A stretch of DNA of 64,000 bases from Eubacteriales bacterium (GCA_030532065.1 JAUNLW010000001.1:430132-494131), one strand, 5' to 3'. Positions 34,628 through 44,656 are shown, counted from the first letter of the stretch. Numbers and translations: made by a program. Notes: generated by a model not told the origin, from the letters alone.

Positions 34628-35648
34628 CTCGCGCCCTTATAAACCCAGGCTGGGCCAGCGTGATGAAGTCCGGTATCGAGAAATGTCAGCTTTCGAGATA
34701 GAAGCAAAGACAGATGGTTATACGGCTGTTGCAGGTATAGATGAGGCTGGAAGAGGACCTTTGGCTGGTCCGGTTGCGGCAGCCGCCGTTATTTTGAATC
34801 CAGAGCAACCCATAATTGGTCTCAATGACTCTAAGCAACTCTCTGCTAAGAAAAGGCTTTGGCTGGAAAACGAGATCAAAGCTAAGGCGCTCGCCTATAG
34901 CGTAGCCTTTGTAGACGCTTCTCGCATTGATGAGATCAATATCCTGGCAGCCACCAAAGAGGCTATGACTCAGGCCGTTGAAGAGCTTGAACCACTGCCG
35001 GATTATCTGCTTTTGGATGCGGTTTTTTTACCGGGTATCAATCAGCCGCAAAAATCCCTGATCAAAGGCGACTGCAAATCTAATTCCATCGCGGCTGCTT
35101 CTATCTTGGCGAAAACCGCGCGAGACCGCTTTATGGAAGAAGCGGATAAGACCTATCCAGGCTATAGTTTTGCGCAGAATAAAGGTTACGGTACTGCCGC
35201 CCACTATTCTGCACTGGAAAAGCTGGGATTATGTCCTTTACACAGGTTATCTTTTCTAAAAAAAATAAAAGCTGGCGCTAGCAGAACCACTCCCGCTAAG
35301 AATAAAGGTCAGACCGCCGAGCAAAGGGTTGCAGCGCATCTCCAGCGTCAAGGCTATAAAATCTTGGAGCGGAATTTCTTGCTTGCTCCTTTTGCTGAAG
35401 CTGACCTCATTTTGTCCAAGAGTAATTATCTCTACGTGGTTGAAGTTAAGGCACGTTCTGGTCCAGCTGCGGAAACAGCCGCGCTTGCGGCTATTGACCC
35501 CTCAAAAGTAAGTAAATTGCGGCTACTTGCTTCTTACTACGCTGAATCCCGCGGTTTTTCTGACCATACAATCGTACTATTGGCGGCCTTATGCCAACTT
35601 GACAGCCAAGGCAAAGTTGAGCGCATCAAATACTTGGAAATAGATTAA
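34620..35648 (+). CDS. rnhB: Fusion protein: RNase HII domain plus UPF0102 (YraN) nuclease-like domain
   Basis: This 342-residue protein joins two usually separate neighbours. Residues 20-215 are RNase HII, which removes ribonucleotides from DNA; GIDEAGRGPLAGP (Asp41, Glu42) and the later LLLDAVFLPG and KGDCKSNSIAAASILAK segments form the active site. Residues 228-342 are a UPF0102/YraN domain, with QTAEQRVAAHLQRQGYKILE, the ADLIL acidic residue and the VVEVKAR motif of restriction-endonuclease-like folds. The start is TTG at 34620, seven bases after AAGGAG and overlapping the end of rbgA. UPF0102 proteins have no settled role, though the fusion suggests work on RNA-DNA hybrids or damaged DNA. 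Confidence 0.93.
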   Translation: MPNSRPYKPRLGQRDEVRYREMSAFEIEAKTDGYTAVAGIDEAGRGPLAGPVAAAAVILNPEQPIIGLNDSKQLSAKKRLWLENEIKAKALAYSVAFVDASRIDEINILAATKEAMTQAVEELEPLPDYLLLDAVFLPGINQPQKSLIKGDCKSNSIAAASILAKTARDRFMEEADKTYPGYSFAQNKGYGTAAHYSALEKLGLCPLHRLSFLKKIKAGASRTTPAKNKGQTAEQRVAAHLQRQGYKILERNFLLAPFAEADLILSKSNYLYVVEVKARSGPAAETAALAAIDPSKVSKLRLLASYYAESRGFSDHTIVLLAALCQLDSQGKVERIKYLEID

Positions 35649-35693
35649 TTTAGCCGCGATCTCAAAGATTACTTCAGATTAAATGGTCTTGTC

Positions 35694-37052
35694 TTATAAT
35701 TTCTTAGCGCCATGGAAGTCATAGTGCTTGAAGCGAATAGATAAGGCAATATAGCGTGATAATTGGTCTGTCAGTACACCCAACCAGATACCTGTGAGAC
35801 CCCAGCCAAAAACCTCTACCGCTAAATAAGTTACGACTGAACGAATTACACCGACACTAACAATAGACACCGTATTGGTGTATTTCAGATCGCCCGCAGC
35901 TTGCAGAGAACCACTATAAATGATCTGCGAAATTTGGAAAGCGGCAATGACCATAATAAAGTAAGTAATAATAGGTGAGTAGATAGTTAGGATCTCTGGT
36001 TTTTCTCCCTGGAAGAAAACACCAAAGAGAGATTGTCGACCAAAGAACATTGTTATAGCAATAAGGCTGGCCAGAACCAAGCCCATACGCTGGCAGATCT
36101 GGGTGTAACGGCGTGCCTTCCGAGGCTCTTTGGCGCCGAGGCTTTGTCCGGTCAAGGTAACTGCCGCGACTCTCATACCATCGCCGAAGGCAAAGCCGAG
36201 ACTCAAGAGGTTCATGCCTACCTGGTGGATTGCAAACTCATCAGTACCCAGACGGGCAGCCAGGATGGCCGTGACCATAAAGCCAACCCTGAAGCCGATA
36301 AACTCAATCAACATTGTACTCTGGAATTTAATGATAGCTTTAGCCTGTTCCCAGGTGGGACGCAGTTTTTCTGAAATAATGTAAGGAATACTAATAAAAC
36401 TGTTTTTCTTTAATAGATATACCAGACAAATAATAGAGGATACTATGGTACTGAGCACAGTAGCTATTGCCGCCCCGACAACTCCCAGGGCGGGAAAGCC
36501 TAAGTTACCTGTAATCAAAAGGTAGTTAAGGCAGACATTGACCACTGCCGCGGCGACATTCGATATCATCGCAACACTGGTGTTACCAGCGCCGCGCAGG
36601 GCCGCATTGATGAGCATGGAGATAACATTGAAGATAGTACCCCCCATGATGATGCGGAAATAGGCGCTGGCTGACTCATGAGTATCGGCATTACTGCCTA
36701 CAAGTCTCATCAGGTCTTCAGCATAAAACATCAATAAGAAAGTGATGATAACCGTAAGGATTAAGGCATAGATTGAGGCAGTTACCAGTACGCGGTTAGC
36801 GCCGGCTCGGTTGTTTTCACCTTTACGCCGGGCAACAAAGGCTGCCACCGTAGTATTGAGCGCAAAAAAGAGCGTTAGTCCTAAAAATTTAGGCTGGTTT
36901 GTAAGTCCGATCGCTGCTATGGCGTATGATCCTAACTGCGACACCATGATAGTATCAATGATACCGGCTAAAGTAAGAAAGAAGCTTTCTACAACTGACG
37001 GCCAGGCAATACCAATGGTATGTTGAATCAATTCTCTTCTACTTTGCTCCAT
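35694..37052 (-). CDS. MATE-family efflux transporter
   Basis: This 452-residue protein has about 12 hydrophobic helices in two homologous halves, typical of MATE exporters that expel drugs or metabolites using sodium or proton gradients. Conserved parts are the N-terminal AWPSVVESFFLTLAGIIDTIMVS and GAGNTSVAMISNV, and in the second half GFRVGFMV and ALTGQS-like LTGQSLGAKEP. The substrate is unknown. It is convergent with rnhB and divergent from the GntR gene. Confidence 0.92.
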   Translation of the reverse strand: MEQSRRELIQHTIGIAWPSVVESFFLTLAGIIDTIMVSQLGSYAIAAIGLTNQPKFLGLTLFFALNTTVAAFVARRKGENNRAGANRVLVTASIYALILTVIITFLLMFYAEDLMRLVGSNADTHESASAYFRIIMGGTIFNVISMLINAALRGAGNTSVAMISNVAAAVVNVCLNYLLITGNLGFPALGVVGAAIATVLSTIVSSIICLVYLLKKNSFISIPYIISEKLRPTWEQAKAIIKFQSTMLIEFIGFRVGFMVTAILAARLGTDEFAIHQVGMNLLSLGFAFGDGMRVAAVTLTGQSLGAKEPRKARRYTQICQRMGLVLASLIAITMFFGRQSLFGVFFQGEKPEILTIYSPIITYFIMVIAAFQISQIIYSGSLQAAGDLKYTNTVSIVSVGVIRSVVTYLAVEVFGWGLTGIWLGVLTDQLSRYIALSIRFKHYDFHGAKKL

Positions 37053-37294
37053 ACGAAATTCTATACTCTTCCCCCTTAACTGACCTAGCTAAAAATTATA
37101 AATAAAAGCCTAAGAGGCTAAGAAAAAATATATAACAGATTTCCGCAAAAGTATAGCGCTTATGCATAAAATGAGCTTTTTAGACACAAGGCAGGGGCAA
37201 AGGTGAAATAAAAGTATGGTTCATCAACAAGTTAATTACATGGCTCTGAGTCGCTTCCGGTTCAAAACATGGAAAAATCAGCTTATAAAACGGG

Positions 37295-37316
37295 GTGGTA
37301 AGCTGGTTATTACCAC
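37295..37316. promoter_or_regulatory. Inverted repeat, candidate GntR operator
   Basis: GTGGTAA (37295-37301) and TTACCAC (37310-37316) are perfect inverse complements separated by eight bases, and lie just upstream of the gntR -35 box. GT...AC ends are typical of GntR-family sites, so autoregulation is plausible. Confidence 0.45.
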
Positions 37317-37325
37317 TAAATTCTC

Positions 37326-37354
37326 TTTCCAGGAAATATCGCTTATGCTATGAT
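37326..37354 (+). promoter_or_regulatory. Promoter of the gntR-desulfurase-thiI operon
   Basis: TTTCCA (37326-37331), 17-base spacer, TATGAT (37349-37354) preceded by TGC as an extended -10. Confidence 0.55.
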
Positions 37355-37384
37355 GTTAGGACAGCATTCGACTGGGAGGCACAT

Positions 37385-38113
37385 ATGAAGTTAGATCGTC
37401 ATAGTAGCATACCACTATACGCCCAATTGCGTGAGCTTATCTTAGAGCGTGTCCAGGAAGGGACTTATGCTCCCGGTAGTAAAATTCCTTCAGAGATGGA
37501 GTTTTGTCAGGAACTGGATCTCAGCAGGCCTACTGTGCGCCAGGCAGTAGCCGAATTAGTGGCGGACGGTGTTTTGGAGATTCATAAAGGTAAGGGTACC
37601 TTCGTAACGGAAGAAGTGGAAAAGATCGTCATTCCGCATTTTACTGCCCTGAGCTTTTCCTTTCTTAATATGAATAGTTACGAGAATCTTGGCCTCAAGT
37701 CTATCAAACTTTTGGAGCCTGACCGCGAAACTGACAAGTATTTCCAATTTCCCGAAGGCCACAGCCATCCCGGCTATTGGCTGGCGGAATGGCCTCTTAT
37801 TTATGATGATCAAGTCATGGGTAACTGTCAGTCCTATATACCAGTGCAAATATTCCCGGATCTGGGTCAAAGCATTGCGTCCGGTAAGCGTATGGTCGAT
37901 ATCAAATCGAATAAATATGCCTATCTGCCACAGAAGGGAAGCCTGAGTATTTCTGCTCGTCCAGCTCGTAATAAAGAAGCGGCTTTGCTGGAAGTTCCAA
38001 GGCGTTCCTACATCCTGGTCGCGGAAGGACCTTTATTTGCTCGTAGTGGCCATGTCTGCGAGGTCTTGCGTATAATTTTACGCCCCGACCTTATCGCTTT
38101 AGAACTTAATTAG
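37385..38113 (+). CDS. GntR-family transcriptional regulator (UTRA/HutC-like effector domain)
   Basis: This 242-residue regulator has an N-terminal winged helix (PLYAQLRELILERV, PGSKIPSEMEFCQELDLSRPTVRQAVAEL, partly quoted as LDLSRPTVRQAVAEL, and KGKGTFV). The C-terminal domain looks like UTRA, with the ending segment YILVAEGPLFARSGHVCEV. UTRA domains usually sense sugars, amino acids or other small ligands. The ATG at 37385 follows GGGAGG. It is followed after 12 bases by a cysteine desulfurase gene, so it may regulate sulfur transfer, which would be unusual for this family. Confidence 0.88.
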   Translation: MKLDRHSSIPLYAQLRELILERVQEGTYAPGSKIPSEMEFCQELDLSRPTVRQAVAELVADGVLEIHKGKGTFVTEEVEKIVIPHFTALSFSFLNMNSYENLGLKSIKLLEPDRETDKYFQFPEGHSHPGYWLAEWPLIYDDQVMGNCQSYIPVQIFPDLGQSIASGKRMVDIKSNKYAYLPQKGSLSISARPARNKEAALLEVPRRSYILVAEGPLFARSGHVCEVLRIILRPDLIALELN

Positions 38114-38125
38114 CGGTGAGTCAAG

Positions 38126-39277
38126 ATGACTGCCTATTTCGACCATACTGCTACCGGTCTGGTAGATCCGGAGCTTGTTGATTTCTATGCCCAGGCACTT
38201 AGAGATTACCCTTATAACCCTGCCGCCAACTATAGTGAGGCCAAGCGAGGACTTACGGCCATAAATAAGGCCAGTGAAGAAATTGGCCGCCTTTTAGGCT
38301 GCCGTGCAGAGGAAGTAATATACACTTCCTCCGGCACTGAATCTATCAACACAGCACTAAAGAGTGTGGGCTGGCAGACAAGACCTAAAGCAGGCCAGAT
38401 CGTAGCTCCTCTAGGAGAGCATCCCGCCAGTGCGGAAACGCTGAATTTTTTAGATGACAAATTAGAGCGCACTTGCAATTATGTACCACTCGTGGATGGT
38501 CGGCCGGACCTGAGCCTTTTTGAAGAAAGCCTGGCTACGCATAAGACTGACCTCATAACGTGCATGGCTGTAAGTAATCTCACAGGAGCTATTTATCCGG
38601 TTGGAGAAATACAAAAGCTGAAGCAGACATACGCTCCGCAAGCCCGATTCCATATTGACGCGGTACAAGCTCTCGGTAAGATTCCCATCTCCTTTAGGGA
38701 CTGGGGCGTAGATTACATGTCCTTTAGCTTACATAAGTTGGGCGCGCCAAAGGGACTCGGCATCTTACTGGCGCGTAACAACTTGCCTTTAGAACCTTTA
38801 CTGTTGGGTGGTGGCCAACAGGGAGGAAAGCGCTCTTCTACAGAAAACCCCGCACAGGCTTTGACTTCCGCTTTCGCGATCAAAAAGAGCTTAGATAACC
38901 TGGCGGCAGAAGAAAAAGCAGCCAACCAACTGAAAGATAAATTTTTAGCAAAAATTGACGCGCTTGGTCTTGACTATAAGAAGCTCTCACCGGAAGAATC
39001 TGTCCCTCAAATCCTGGCTTTATATATACCGGGACTACGCTCACAAAATCTGCAGACAGTTCTGGCTGACCAGGGCTTGCTGGTAGGTATCGGCTCAGCT
39101 TGCTCTTCCGCGAAAGCAGAGGTTGTCAGCCAGGTCAAAGCTTTGGGCTTGAACGGAGAGCCTGGTTATCACTTATTGCGCGTGAGTTTTAATTCACGTA
39201 ATTCAGAAGCGGAAGCCTCTGCTTTAGCGGAATCTATTTATACGGCAGTGGACCGTTTCGGTTTAAAGCAAAAATAA
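38126..39277 (+). CDS. Cysteine desulfurase (NifS-like), ThiI-linked
   Basis: This 383-residue PLP enzyme removes sulfur from Cys as a persulfide. The PLP Lys is in SFSLHKLGAPKG, and the catalytic Cys loop is IGSACSSAKAE. Other family marks are YFDHTATG, IYTSSGTESINTALK and FHIDAVQALGK. Its position just before thiI shows it is the sulfur donor for tRNA 4-thiouridine, as NifZ is in Bacillus. It is a different gene from the IscS-type enzyme at 43359. A selenocysteine lyase role cannot be excluded. Confidence 0.93.
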   Translation: MTAYFDHTATGLVDPELVDFYAQALRDYPYNPAANYSEAKRGLTAINKASEEIGRLLGCRAEEVIYTSSGTESINTALKSVGWQTRPKAGQIVAPLGEHPASAETLNFLDDKLERTCNYVPLVDGRPDLSLFEESLATHKTDLITCMAVSNLTGAIYPVGEIQKLKQTYAPQARFHIDAVQALGKIPISFRDWGVDYMSFSLHKLGAPKGLGILLARNNLPLEPLLLGGGQQGGKRSSTENPAQALTSAFAIKKSLDNLAAEEKAANQLKDKFLAKIDALGLDYKKLSPEESVPQILALYIPGLRSQNLQTVLADQGLLVGIGSACSSAKAEVVSQVKALGLNGEPGYHLLRVSFNSRNSEAEASALAESIYTAVDRFGLKQK

Positions 39278-39296
39278 AAGGAGACTTTAAAGTCCT

Positions 39297-40532
39297 ATGT
39301 CACTTACATGTAACGGGGCTTTGCCCCCCTATAAAAGCCTGCTTTTGCTCCGTTTAGGGGAAATAGCGCTTAAAGGCCTCAATCGTAATCGCTTCGAGAA
39401 CCAATTACTAAAAAATCTCCGCTATCGACTGGAAGCGGAAGGTGACTTCCGCCTGGAAAAACGTGATTCACGCGTCTGGATTCAGGTCGCGGACCAGAAT
39501 CTTGACCAAAAGACACAAGAGCTAATGTTGCAAAAAGCCCAAGCCGCGGCAGTTGACGTTTTCGGCTTTGTATCGCTGAGTCCGGTTCGACAATTTGCTT
39601 GTGAATTGGAAGTGATGGAGCTGCAGCTATTGGATATGGCTAAAGTACTTTTTGAGGACGGCGAGCAGCATAGTTTCAAACTGGAAGTGAGACGGGTAAA
39701 TAAAAAATTCCCACTTAATACTTATGAGCTGGCCTGCCATATGGGGGATCTCATACTGGATGCATTTCCCGAACAAGCCAGCGTAGATGTGCATGATCCG
39801 GAAATAACTTTCTATTTAGAAGTGAGACAAGAAGCGTATCTCTACCACGAGATTATTCCTGCCAGAGCAGGCTTACCGGTAGGTATGGGCGGTAAAGGTC
39901 TGGTTATGCTATCCGGTGGTATTGACAGCCCGGTTGCCGCTTATTTGATGGCCTCTCGTGGAATGCGGATTTCCGCGATCTACTTTCATACTTATCCTTA
40001 TACTTCCAACGAAGCTAAGGACAAGGTCGTGGCTTTAGCTCAGATCCTGACACGCTATACCGGCGATCTGGATCTCTATGTGGTTGACTTTACAGAATGC
40101 CAGCTGGCGCTTAATGAGCATGTTCCGGAAGATATGATGACGATCGTAATGCGTCGCATGATGGTCAGAATAGCCTGTGGACTGGCGAGAGAACTGGGAA
40201 TACCAGCCCTGATTACAGGTGAGAGCCTGGGGCAAGTCGCCAGCCAGACGGTTGAAGGACTTAGTTGTACCAATAAAGTTTCTGACCGGCCCATTTTCCG
40301 ACCGTTGATTGGCCTGGATAAAGAGCAAATCATTCGCTGGTCAAGAGATATCGGCTGCTATGAAACCTCGATCTTGCCCTACGAAGACTGCTGCACGGTT
40401 TTTGTGGCCAGACACCCCAAGACCCATCCCAGCTTACGTGACGCGGAACAGGCAGAGAGTAATTTAAAGTTGGCAGAACTTATCAAATCCGCTATTGAGA
40501 AAACTGCAAAAATATCTTTACAGCTAAAATAA
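39297..40532 (+). CDS. thiI: tRNA 4-thiouridine sulfurtransferase ThiI
   Basis: This 411-residue enzyme makes 4-thiouridine at tRNA position 8. It has an N-terminal ferredoxin-like/THUMP region (residues 1-175) and a PP-loop ATP pyrophosphatase domain with LSGGIDSPVAAYLMA. The C-terminal conserved PYEDCCTVFVARHPKTHP is present. There is no rhodanese extension, the Gram-positive form that takes sulfur directly from its partner desulfurase. AAAGGAG precedes the start. Confidence 0.95.
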   Translation: MSLTCNGALPPYKSLLLLRLGEIALKGLNRNRFENQLLKNLRYRLEAEGDFRLEKRDSRVWIQVADQNLDQKTQELMLQKAQAAAVDVFGFVSLSPVRQFACELEVMELQLLDMAKVLFEDGEQHSFKLEVRRVNKKFPLNTYELACHMGDLILDAFPEQASVDVHDPEITFYLEVRQEAYLYHEIIPARAGLPVGMGGKGLVMLSGGIDSPVAAYLMASRGMRISAIYFHTYPYTSNEAKDKVVALAQILTRYTGDLDLYVVDFTECQLALNEHVPEDMMTIVMRRMMVRIACGLARELGIPALITGESLGQVASQTVEGLSCTNKVSDRPIFRPLIGLDKEQIIRWSRDIGCYETSILPYEDCCTVFVARHPKTHPSLRDAEQAESNLKLAELIKSAIEKTAKISLQLK

Positions 40533-40607
40533 AAACCGTTTTAAGTACTTTTTCATGTTAGAATGTGAAACAGCAAATAAATCCAACCAAGTACCAGGAG
40601 GTTTGTG

Positions 40608-41849
40608 ATGTACGAACATATTAAAAACCAAGATCCGCAAGTTTATCAGGCCATAGCCGATGAGCTGCAACGCCAACGTAACGATATTGAGCTGATTGCC
40701 TCAGAAAACTTTGTTTCTCCTGCAGTCCTGGAAGCTAACGGCTGCATTATGACCAACAAATACGCTGAAGGCTATCCTGGAAAACGTTATTATGGCGGTT
40801 GTGAGTATGTAGACGTTGTTGAGCAATTAGCTATTGACCGTCTGAAACAAATTTACGGCTGCGAACACGCTAACGTTCAGCCCCACTCCGGTGCCAGCGC
40901 TAACATGGCAGTTTATTTCGCTATGCTTAAACCTGGTGACAAGATCTTGGGTATGGAACTGTCTCACGGTGGTCACCTGACTCACGGTATGAAGATCAAC
41001 ATCTCCGGTAAATACTTTGAGGCTCACAGTTACGAAGTAAGCAAGGATACCATGACCATCGATTATGATGCGCTGATGGAACAAGCTATGGAAGTAAAAC
41101 CCGCTATCATCGTAGCTGGTGCTTCCGCTTACCCCAGAGAGATCGACTTCAAGAAATTCCGCGAAATCGCTGATGCTTGTGGCGCTCTGCTCATGGTTGA
41201 TATGGCTCACATCGCTGGTCTGGTCGCTGCTGGACTGCACATGAGCCCGATCCCTTATGCTGACTTTGTCACTTCTACTACTCACAAGACCCTGCGTGGT
41301 ACTCGTGGTGGTATCATTATGTGCAAGGAACAATATAAGAAGAAGATCGACTCCGCCGTATTCCCCGGTATCCAAGGCGGTCCTCTGATGCACATCATCG
41401 CCGGTAAGGCTGTTGCTTTCGGCGAAGCGCTCAAACCAGAATTTAAAGAATATCAGAAGCAAATCCTCGCTAACGCTCAGGCTTTAGCTAAAGGCCTTAC
41501 CGAGCGCAAGATCGATCTCTGCTCCGGCGGTACCGATAACCACCTCTTACTCTTAGATCTCCGTAGCACCGGCGTTTCCGGCAAAGAGCTGCAGGAGAAT
41601 CTTGAGAAGTGCCACATTACGGCCAACAAGAACACCATCCCCTTTGACGAGGCCAGCCCGGTTGTAACCTCCGGCCTCCGCGTTGGTACTCCTGCCGTCA
41701 CCACTCGTGGCATGAAGGAAGCTGACATGGCTGAGATCGCTGATCTTATCGCCCTGGCAGTCTTCGACTTTGCTAATAAGGAAGAGGAAATTCGCGAAAG
41801 AGCACTCAAACTGATCGGTAAATATCCTCTGTATCCCGAACTGCAATAG
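40608..41849 (+). CDS. glyA: Serine hydroxymethyltransferase
   Basis: This 413-residue PLP enzyme interconverts serine and glycine with tetrahydrofolate. The N-terminal [17 protein letters not shown], the [14 protein letters not shown] segment and the PLP Lys motif [15 protein letters not shown] are canonical. The ATG at 40608 is preferred over GTG at 40605, since AGGAGG lies six bases before it. Codon choice is notably regular (many CTG, ATC, GCT), typical of a highly expressed gene. It links glycine to folate chemistry but is not near the reductase island. Confidence 0.97.
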   Translation: MYEHIKNQDPQVYQAIADELQRQRNDIELIASENFVSPAVLEANGCIMTNKYAEGYPGKRYYGGCEYVDVVEQLAIDRLKQIYGCEHANVQPHSGASANMAVYFAMLKPGDKILGMELSHGGHLTHGMKINISGKYFEAHSYEVSKDTMTIDYDALMEQAMEVKPAIIVAGASAYPREIDFKKFREIADACGALLMVDMAHIAGLVAAGLHMSPIPYADFVTSTTHKTLRGTRGGIIMCKEQYKKKIDSAVFPGIQGGPLMHIIAGKAVAFGEALKPEFKEYQKQILANAQALAKGLTERKIDLCSGGTDNHLLLLDLRSTGVSGKELQENLEKCHITANKNTIPFDEASPVVTSGLRVGTPAVTTRGMKEADMAEIADLIALAVFDFANKEEEIRERALKLIGKYPLYPELQ

Positions 41850-41857
41850 GAACAATA

Positions 41858-43174
41858 ATGAGCCAGAGTGCACCTTCTAAAGCACCTTTGGCCTATCGAA
41901 TGGCTCCTGAGACGCTGGCTGACTTTGTTGGCCAGCGTCATATTTTAGCTGAGGGGAAATTGCTCCGCCGTCTGGTAGAAACTGACCAATTATCTTCTCT
42001 GATCTTATTTGGCCCTCCGGGTTCCGGAAAGACTTCTTTGGCCAAGGTTATAGCCAACACTACCAAACGTAGTTTTAAGCAGTTGAACGCGGTAACTTCC
42101 GGCGTAGCTGACATTAAGGCGGTTATTCAGGACAGTCAAAATCCGCTCTTGACTCCGGAAGGCAAGATTGTGCTTTTTATTGATGAGATCCATCGTTTCA
42201 ATAAAGCTCAACAAGACGCGCTACTGCCGGCAGTAGAAAATGGTAGCGTGATTTTGATAGGCGCCACGACTGAAAATCCCTACTTCGAAGTAAACAAGGC
42301 TCTTATCTCTCGCTCAACCGTTTTCCAGCTTTATCCCCTGGATCCAGCAGATATCAAAGAACTATTGAGGCATGCGCTCAAAGATGAGGAGCGTGGTTAT
42401 GGCCGCATAAATATAGAGCTGGACGAGGAAGCAGAAAATTTCCTCGCCAATTCCGTAAATGGTGATGCCAGAGTAGCGCTCAATGCCTTGGAACTGGCTG
42501 TCCTAACGACTCCTCCTGATAGCTCCGGTAAAATCGTTCTGGATCTTGATACTCTTGGTGACTGCCTACAGCAATCACCCTTACATTATGACAAGAGTGG
42601 AGAAGGGCATTACGATACGATCTCAGCTTTTATCAAGTCTATGCGCGGCAGCGATCCTGACGCAGCTTTATATTATTTGGCTCGCATGATCGCGTCAGGT
42701 GAAGATGTAAATTTTATCGCCCGTCGTATCGTGATCTGCGCTGCGGAAGATGTTGGACTAGCCAATCCTCAAATACTAACACTTACCATGTCTGCCTGGG
42801 ATGCCGTGAGGGCAGTGGGAATGCCGGAAGCCAGGATCATCCTCTCCATGGCAACTCTTTTAGTGGCAACTTCTCCTAAGTCCAACTCAGCCTATCTGGC
42901 TATAGACGCCGCTTTAGATGATGTCAGAAACAAACCCCTGGGAGAAGTGCCTATGCATTTACGTAACGCTCCTGCCGCGGGTATGGCAGATTTGGGTTAT
43001 GGTCAAGGATATAAGTACAGCCATGATTACCCACTACATGTATCGCCACAAAGTTATCTGCCGGAAAACCGCTTGGGAGTAACTTTCTATAAAGCAGGAG
43101 ATTTAGGCTACGAAAAGCAGATCAGTAAGTGGATGAAGCAGATTGAGGCGTACCGAAAAGAGAAGAAATCTTAG
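41858..43174 (+). CDS. rarA: Replication-associated recombination protein RarA
   Basis: This 438-residue AAA+ ATPase (MgsA/WRNIP1 family) acts at stalled replication forks. The clamp-loader-like N-terminus MAPETLADFVGQRHIL, Walker A FGPPGSGKTSLAK, Walker B VLFIDEIHRFNKAQQD and sensor GATTENPYFEVNKALISRS are present. The C-terminal tetramerisation region includes PKSNSAYLAIDAALDD and VPMHLRNAP. It follows glyA by eight bases. Confidence 0.95.
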   Translation: MSQSAPSKAPLAYRMAPETLADFVGQRHILAEGKLLRRLVETDQLSSLILFGPPGSGKTSLAKVIANTTKRSFKQLNAVTSGVADIKAVIQDSQNPLLTPEGKIVLFIDEIHRFNKAQQDALLPAVENGSVILIGATTENPYFEVNKALISRSTVFQLYPLDPADIKELLRHALKDEERGYGRINIELDEEAENFLANSVNGDARVALNALELAVLTTPPDSSGKIVLDLDTLGDCLQQSPLHYDKSGEGHYDTISAFIKSMRGSDPDAALYYLARMIASGEDVNFIARRIVICAAEDVGLANPQILTLTMSAWDAVRAVGMPEARIILSMATLLVATSPKSNSAYLAIDAALDDVRNKPLGEVPMHLRNAPAAGMADLGYGQGYKYSHDYPLHVSPQSYLPENRLGVTFYKAGDLGYEKQISKWMKQIEAYRKEKKS

Positions 43175-43358
43175 CAGTTAGCAGATGCTAATAAAGCGTA
43201 TCCTAACTTAAGAAATACAGTAACTTTCGTTACTTGGCCAATAGAGCCCTTATTCTAGAATTAAGGAGTAGGAATTCCAGTTTGGAGGCTCAGGCCATGG
43301 CGTTTGAGTGAACAAACTTAATATGTAACTTAATGTTTTTGGTTAGGAGTGATAAATA

Positions 43359-44570
43359 ATGTCAGAGAAGTCCCGTGTTTATTTAGATCACGCAGCCACA
43401 ACTCCGGTAAGACCGGAAGTTAGAGCTGAGATTAACCGTATGTACGAAAGCTTCTACGGTAACCCTTCCACCTTTTATGAGGAAGGCCATGAGGTCGCTG
43501 ATATGCTGGCTCAAGCCAGAGCGGATATTGCAGGCGTTATAAATGCTGATCCCTCTGAGATTTACTTTACGTCCTGTGGTACGGAATCAGATAACTGGGC
43601 ACTCAAAGGTACTGCTTTTGCCCGTCAAAAAGAAGGCAAGCACATTATTACCACCAAGATAGAGCACCACGCTATTCTCCATACTGTTGAGTGGCTTGAC
43701 AAGCAAGGCTTTGAAGCCACTTATTTGGACGTAGATGCTGACGGCCTGGTGGACCCTGAAGATCTTAAAGCCGCGCTTAGAGATGACACCATCATTGTTT
43801 CCATAATGATGGCCAATAACGAAGTGGGAACTATTGAGCCGATAAAAGAATTGGCAGCCATTACCCATACCAACTCCAGGGCTTATTTCCACTGTGACGC
43901 TGTCCAGGCTCTTGGCGCTATCCCCATTGATGTACAGGATTTGGGGGTAGATATGATGTCTTTCTCCGGCCACAAGCTCTACGGTCCTAAGGGTGTGGGC
44001 GTTATGTACCTCAGACGTGGCAAGAGAGTAGATAATCTCCTTCACGGTGGAGCTCAAGAGCGTATGCGTAGAGGTGGTACAGAAAATATTCCGCTGATTG
44101 TAGGCTTTGCAAAGGCAGCCGTATTGGCAAAGGAAGAAATGCCAGAAGAAAGCAAGCGTCAAATCGTCATGCGCGACTGGCTCATCCAGGAAATCTCTAA
44201 ACGTATCCCTTATTGCAAGCTGAACGGCCATCCTACTAAACGCCTGCCTAATAACGTAAACTTCTCTTTTGAGTTTATTGAAGGTGAATCAATGCTCTTG
44301 CTTTTAGACGCGGAAGGTTATGCCTGTTCTTCAGGCTCTGCCTGTACCTCAGCCTCCTTGGATCCTTCGCACGTCTTGCTGGCTATGGGCCTGCCACATG
44401 AGATAGCGCACGGCTCGCTACGTATAACTCTCGGCAAGGATAACACTCAAGAGCAGCTGGAAGGCTTTGTGACCTCTTTGGAAAATATAGTTGCCCGCTT
44501 ACGGGAAATGTCTCCACTATGGTCTGACTTCCAGGAAGGCCGTATCAAAGCTGCTTTGATCAATAAATAG
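43359..44570 (+). CDS. iscS: Cysteine desulfurase IscS/NifS
   Basis: This 403-residue PLP enzyme supplies sulfur for iron-sulfur cluster assembly. The opening VYLDHAATTPVRPEV, PLP Lys motif SFSGHKLYGPKGVGVMY and catalytic Cys loop SSGSACTSASLDPSHVL are canonical for the IscS/NifS group. It is followed by the scaffold gene, which defines its role. There is no IscR-type regulator upstream. The 184-base upstream gap includes small inverted repeats (43219-43234 and 43302-43317) without a clear promoter. Confidence 0.95.
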   Translation: MSEKSRVYLDHAATTPVRPEVRAEINRMYESFYGNPSTFYEEGHEVADMLAQARADIAGVINADPSEIYFTSCGTESDNWALKGTAFARQKEGKHIITTKIEHHAILHTVEWLDKQGFEATYLDVDADGLVDPEDLKAALRDDTIIVSIMMANNEVGTIEPIKELAAITHTNSRAYFHCDAVQALGAIPIDVQDLGVDMMSFSGHKLYGPKGVGVMYLRRGKRVDNLLHGGAQERMRRGGTENIPLIVGFAKAAVLAKEEMPEESKRQIVMRDWLIQEISKRIPYCKLNGHPTKRLPNNVNFSFEFIEGESMLLLLDAEGYACSSGSACTSASLDPSHVLLAMGLPHEIAHGSLRITLGKDNTQEQLEGFVTSLENIVARLREMSPLWSDFQEGRIKAALINK

Positions 44571-44656
44571 GTACGGGAAAACCGACTGCCTGAGTTTTTA
44601 ACGTTGTTCAAACAGGGCAGCCAGCTACGCAAAATCAGCAGAAAGGATAGAAATTT

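Larger units (their letters stand above)
37053..37384. other. Divergent intergenic region between MATE and gntR genes
   Basis: This 332-base gap holds no gene. Its right part contains an inverted repeat and a promoter for the GntR gene (separate entries). The left two thirds are AT-rich, with no repeat or RNA structure I can support. Confidence 0.6.

Noticed and set aside
43175-43358. A promoter or IscR-type operator ahead of iscS
   Set aside because: Two short inverted repeats exist, but no -35/-10 pair with acceptable spacing was found and no iscR gene is nearby.
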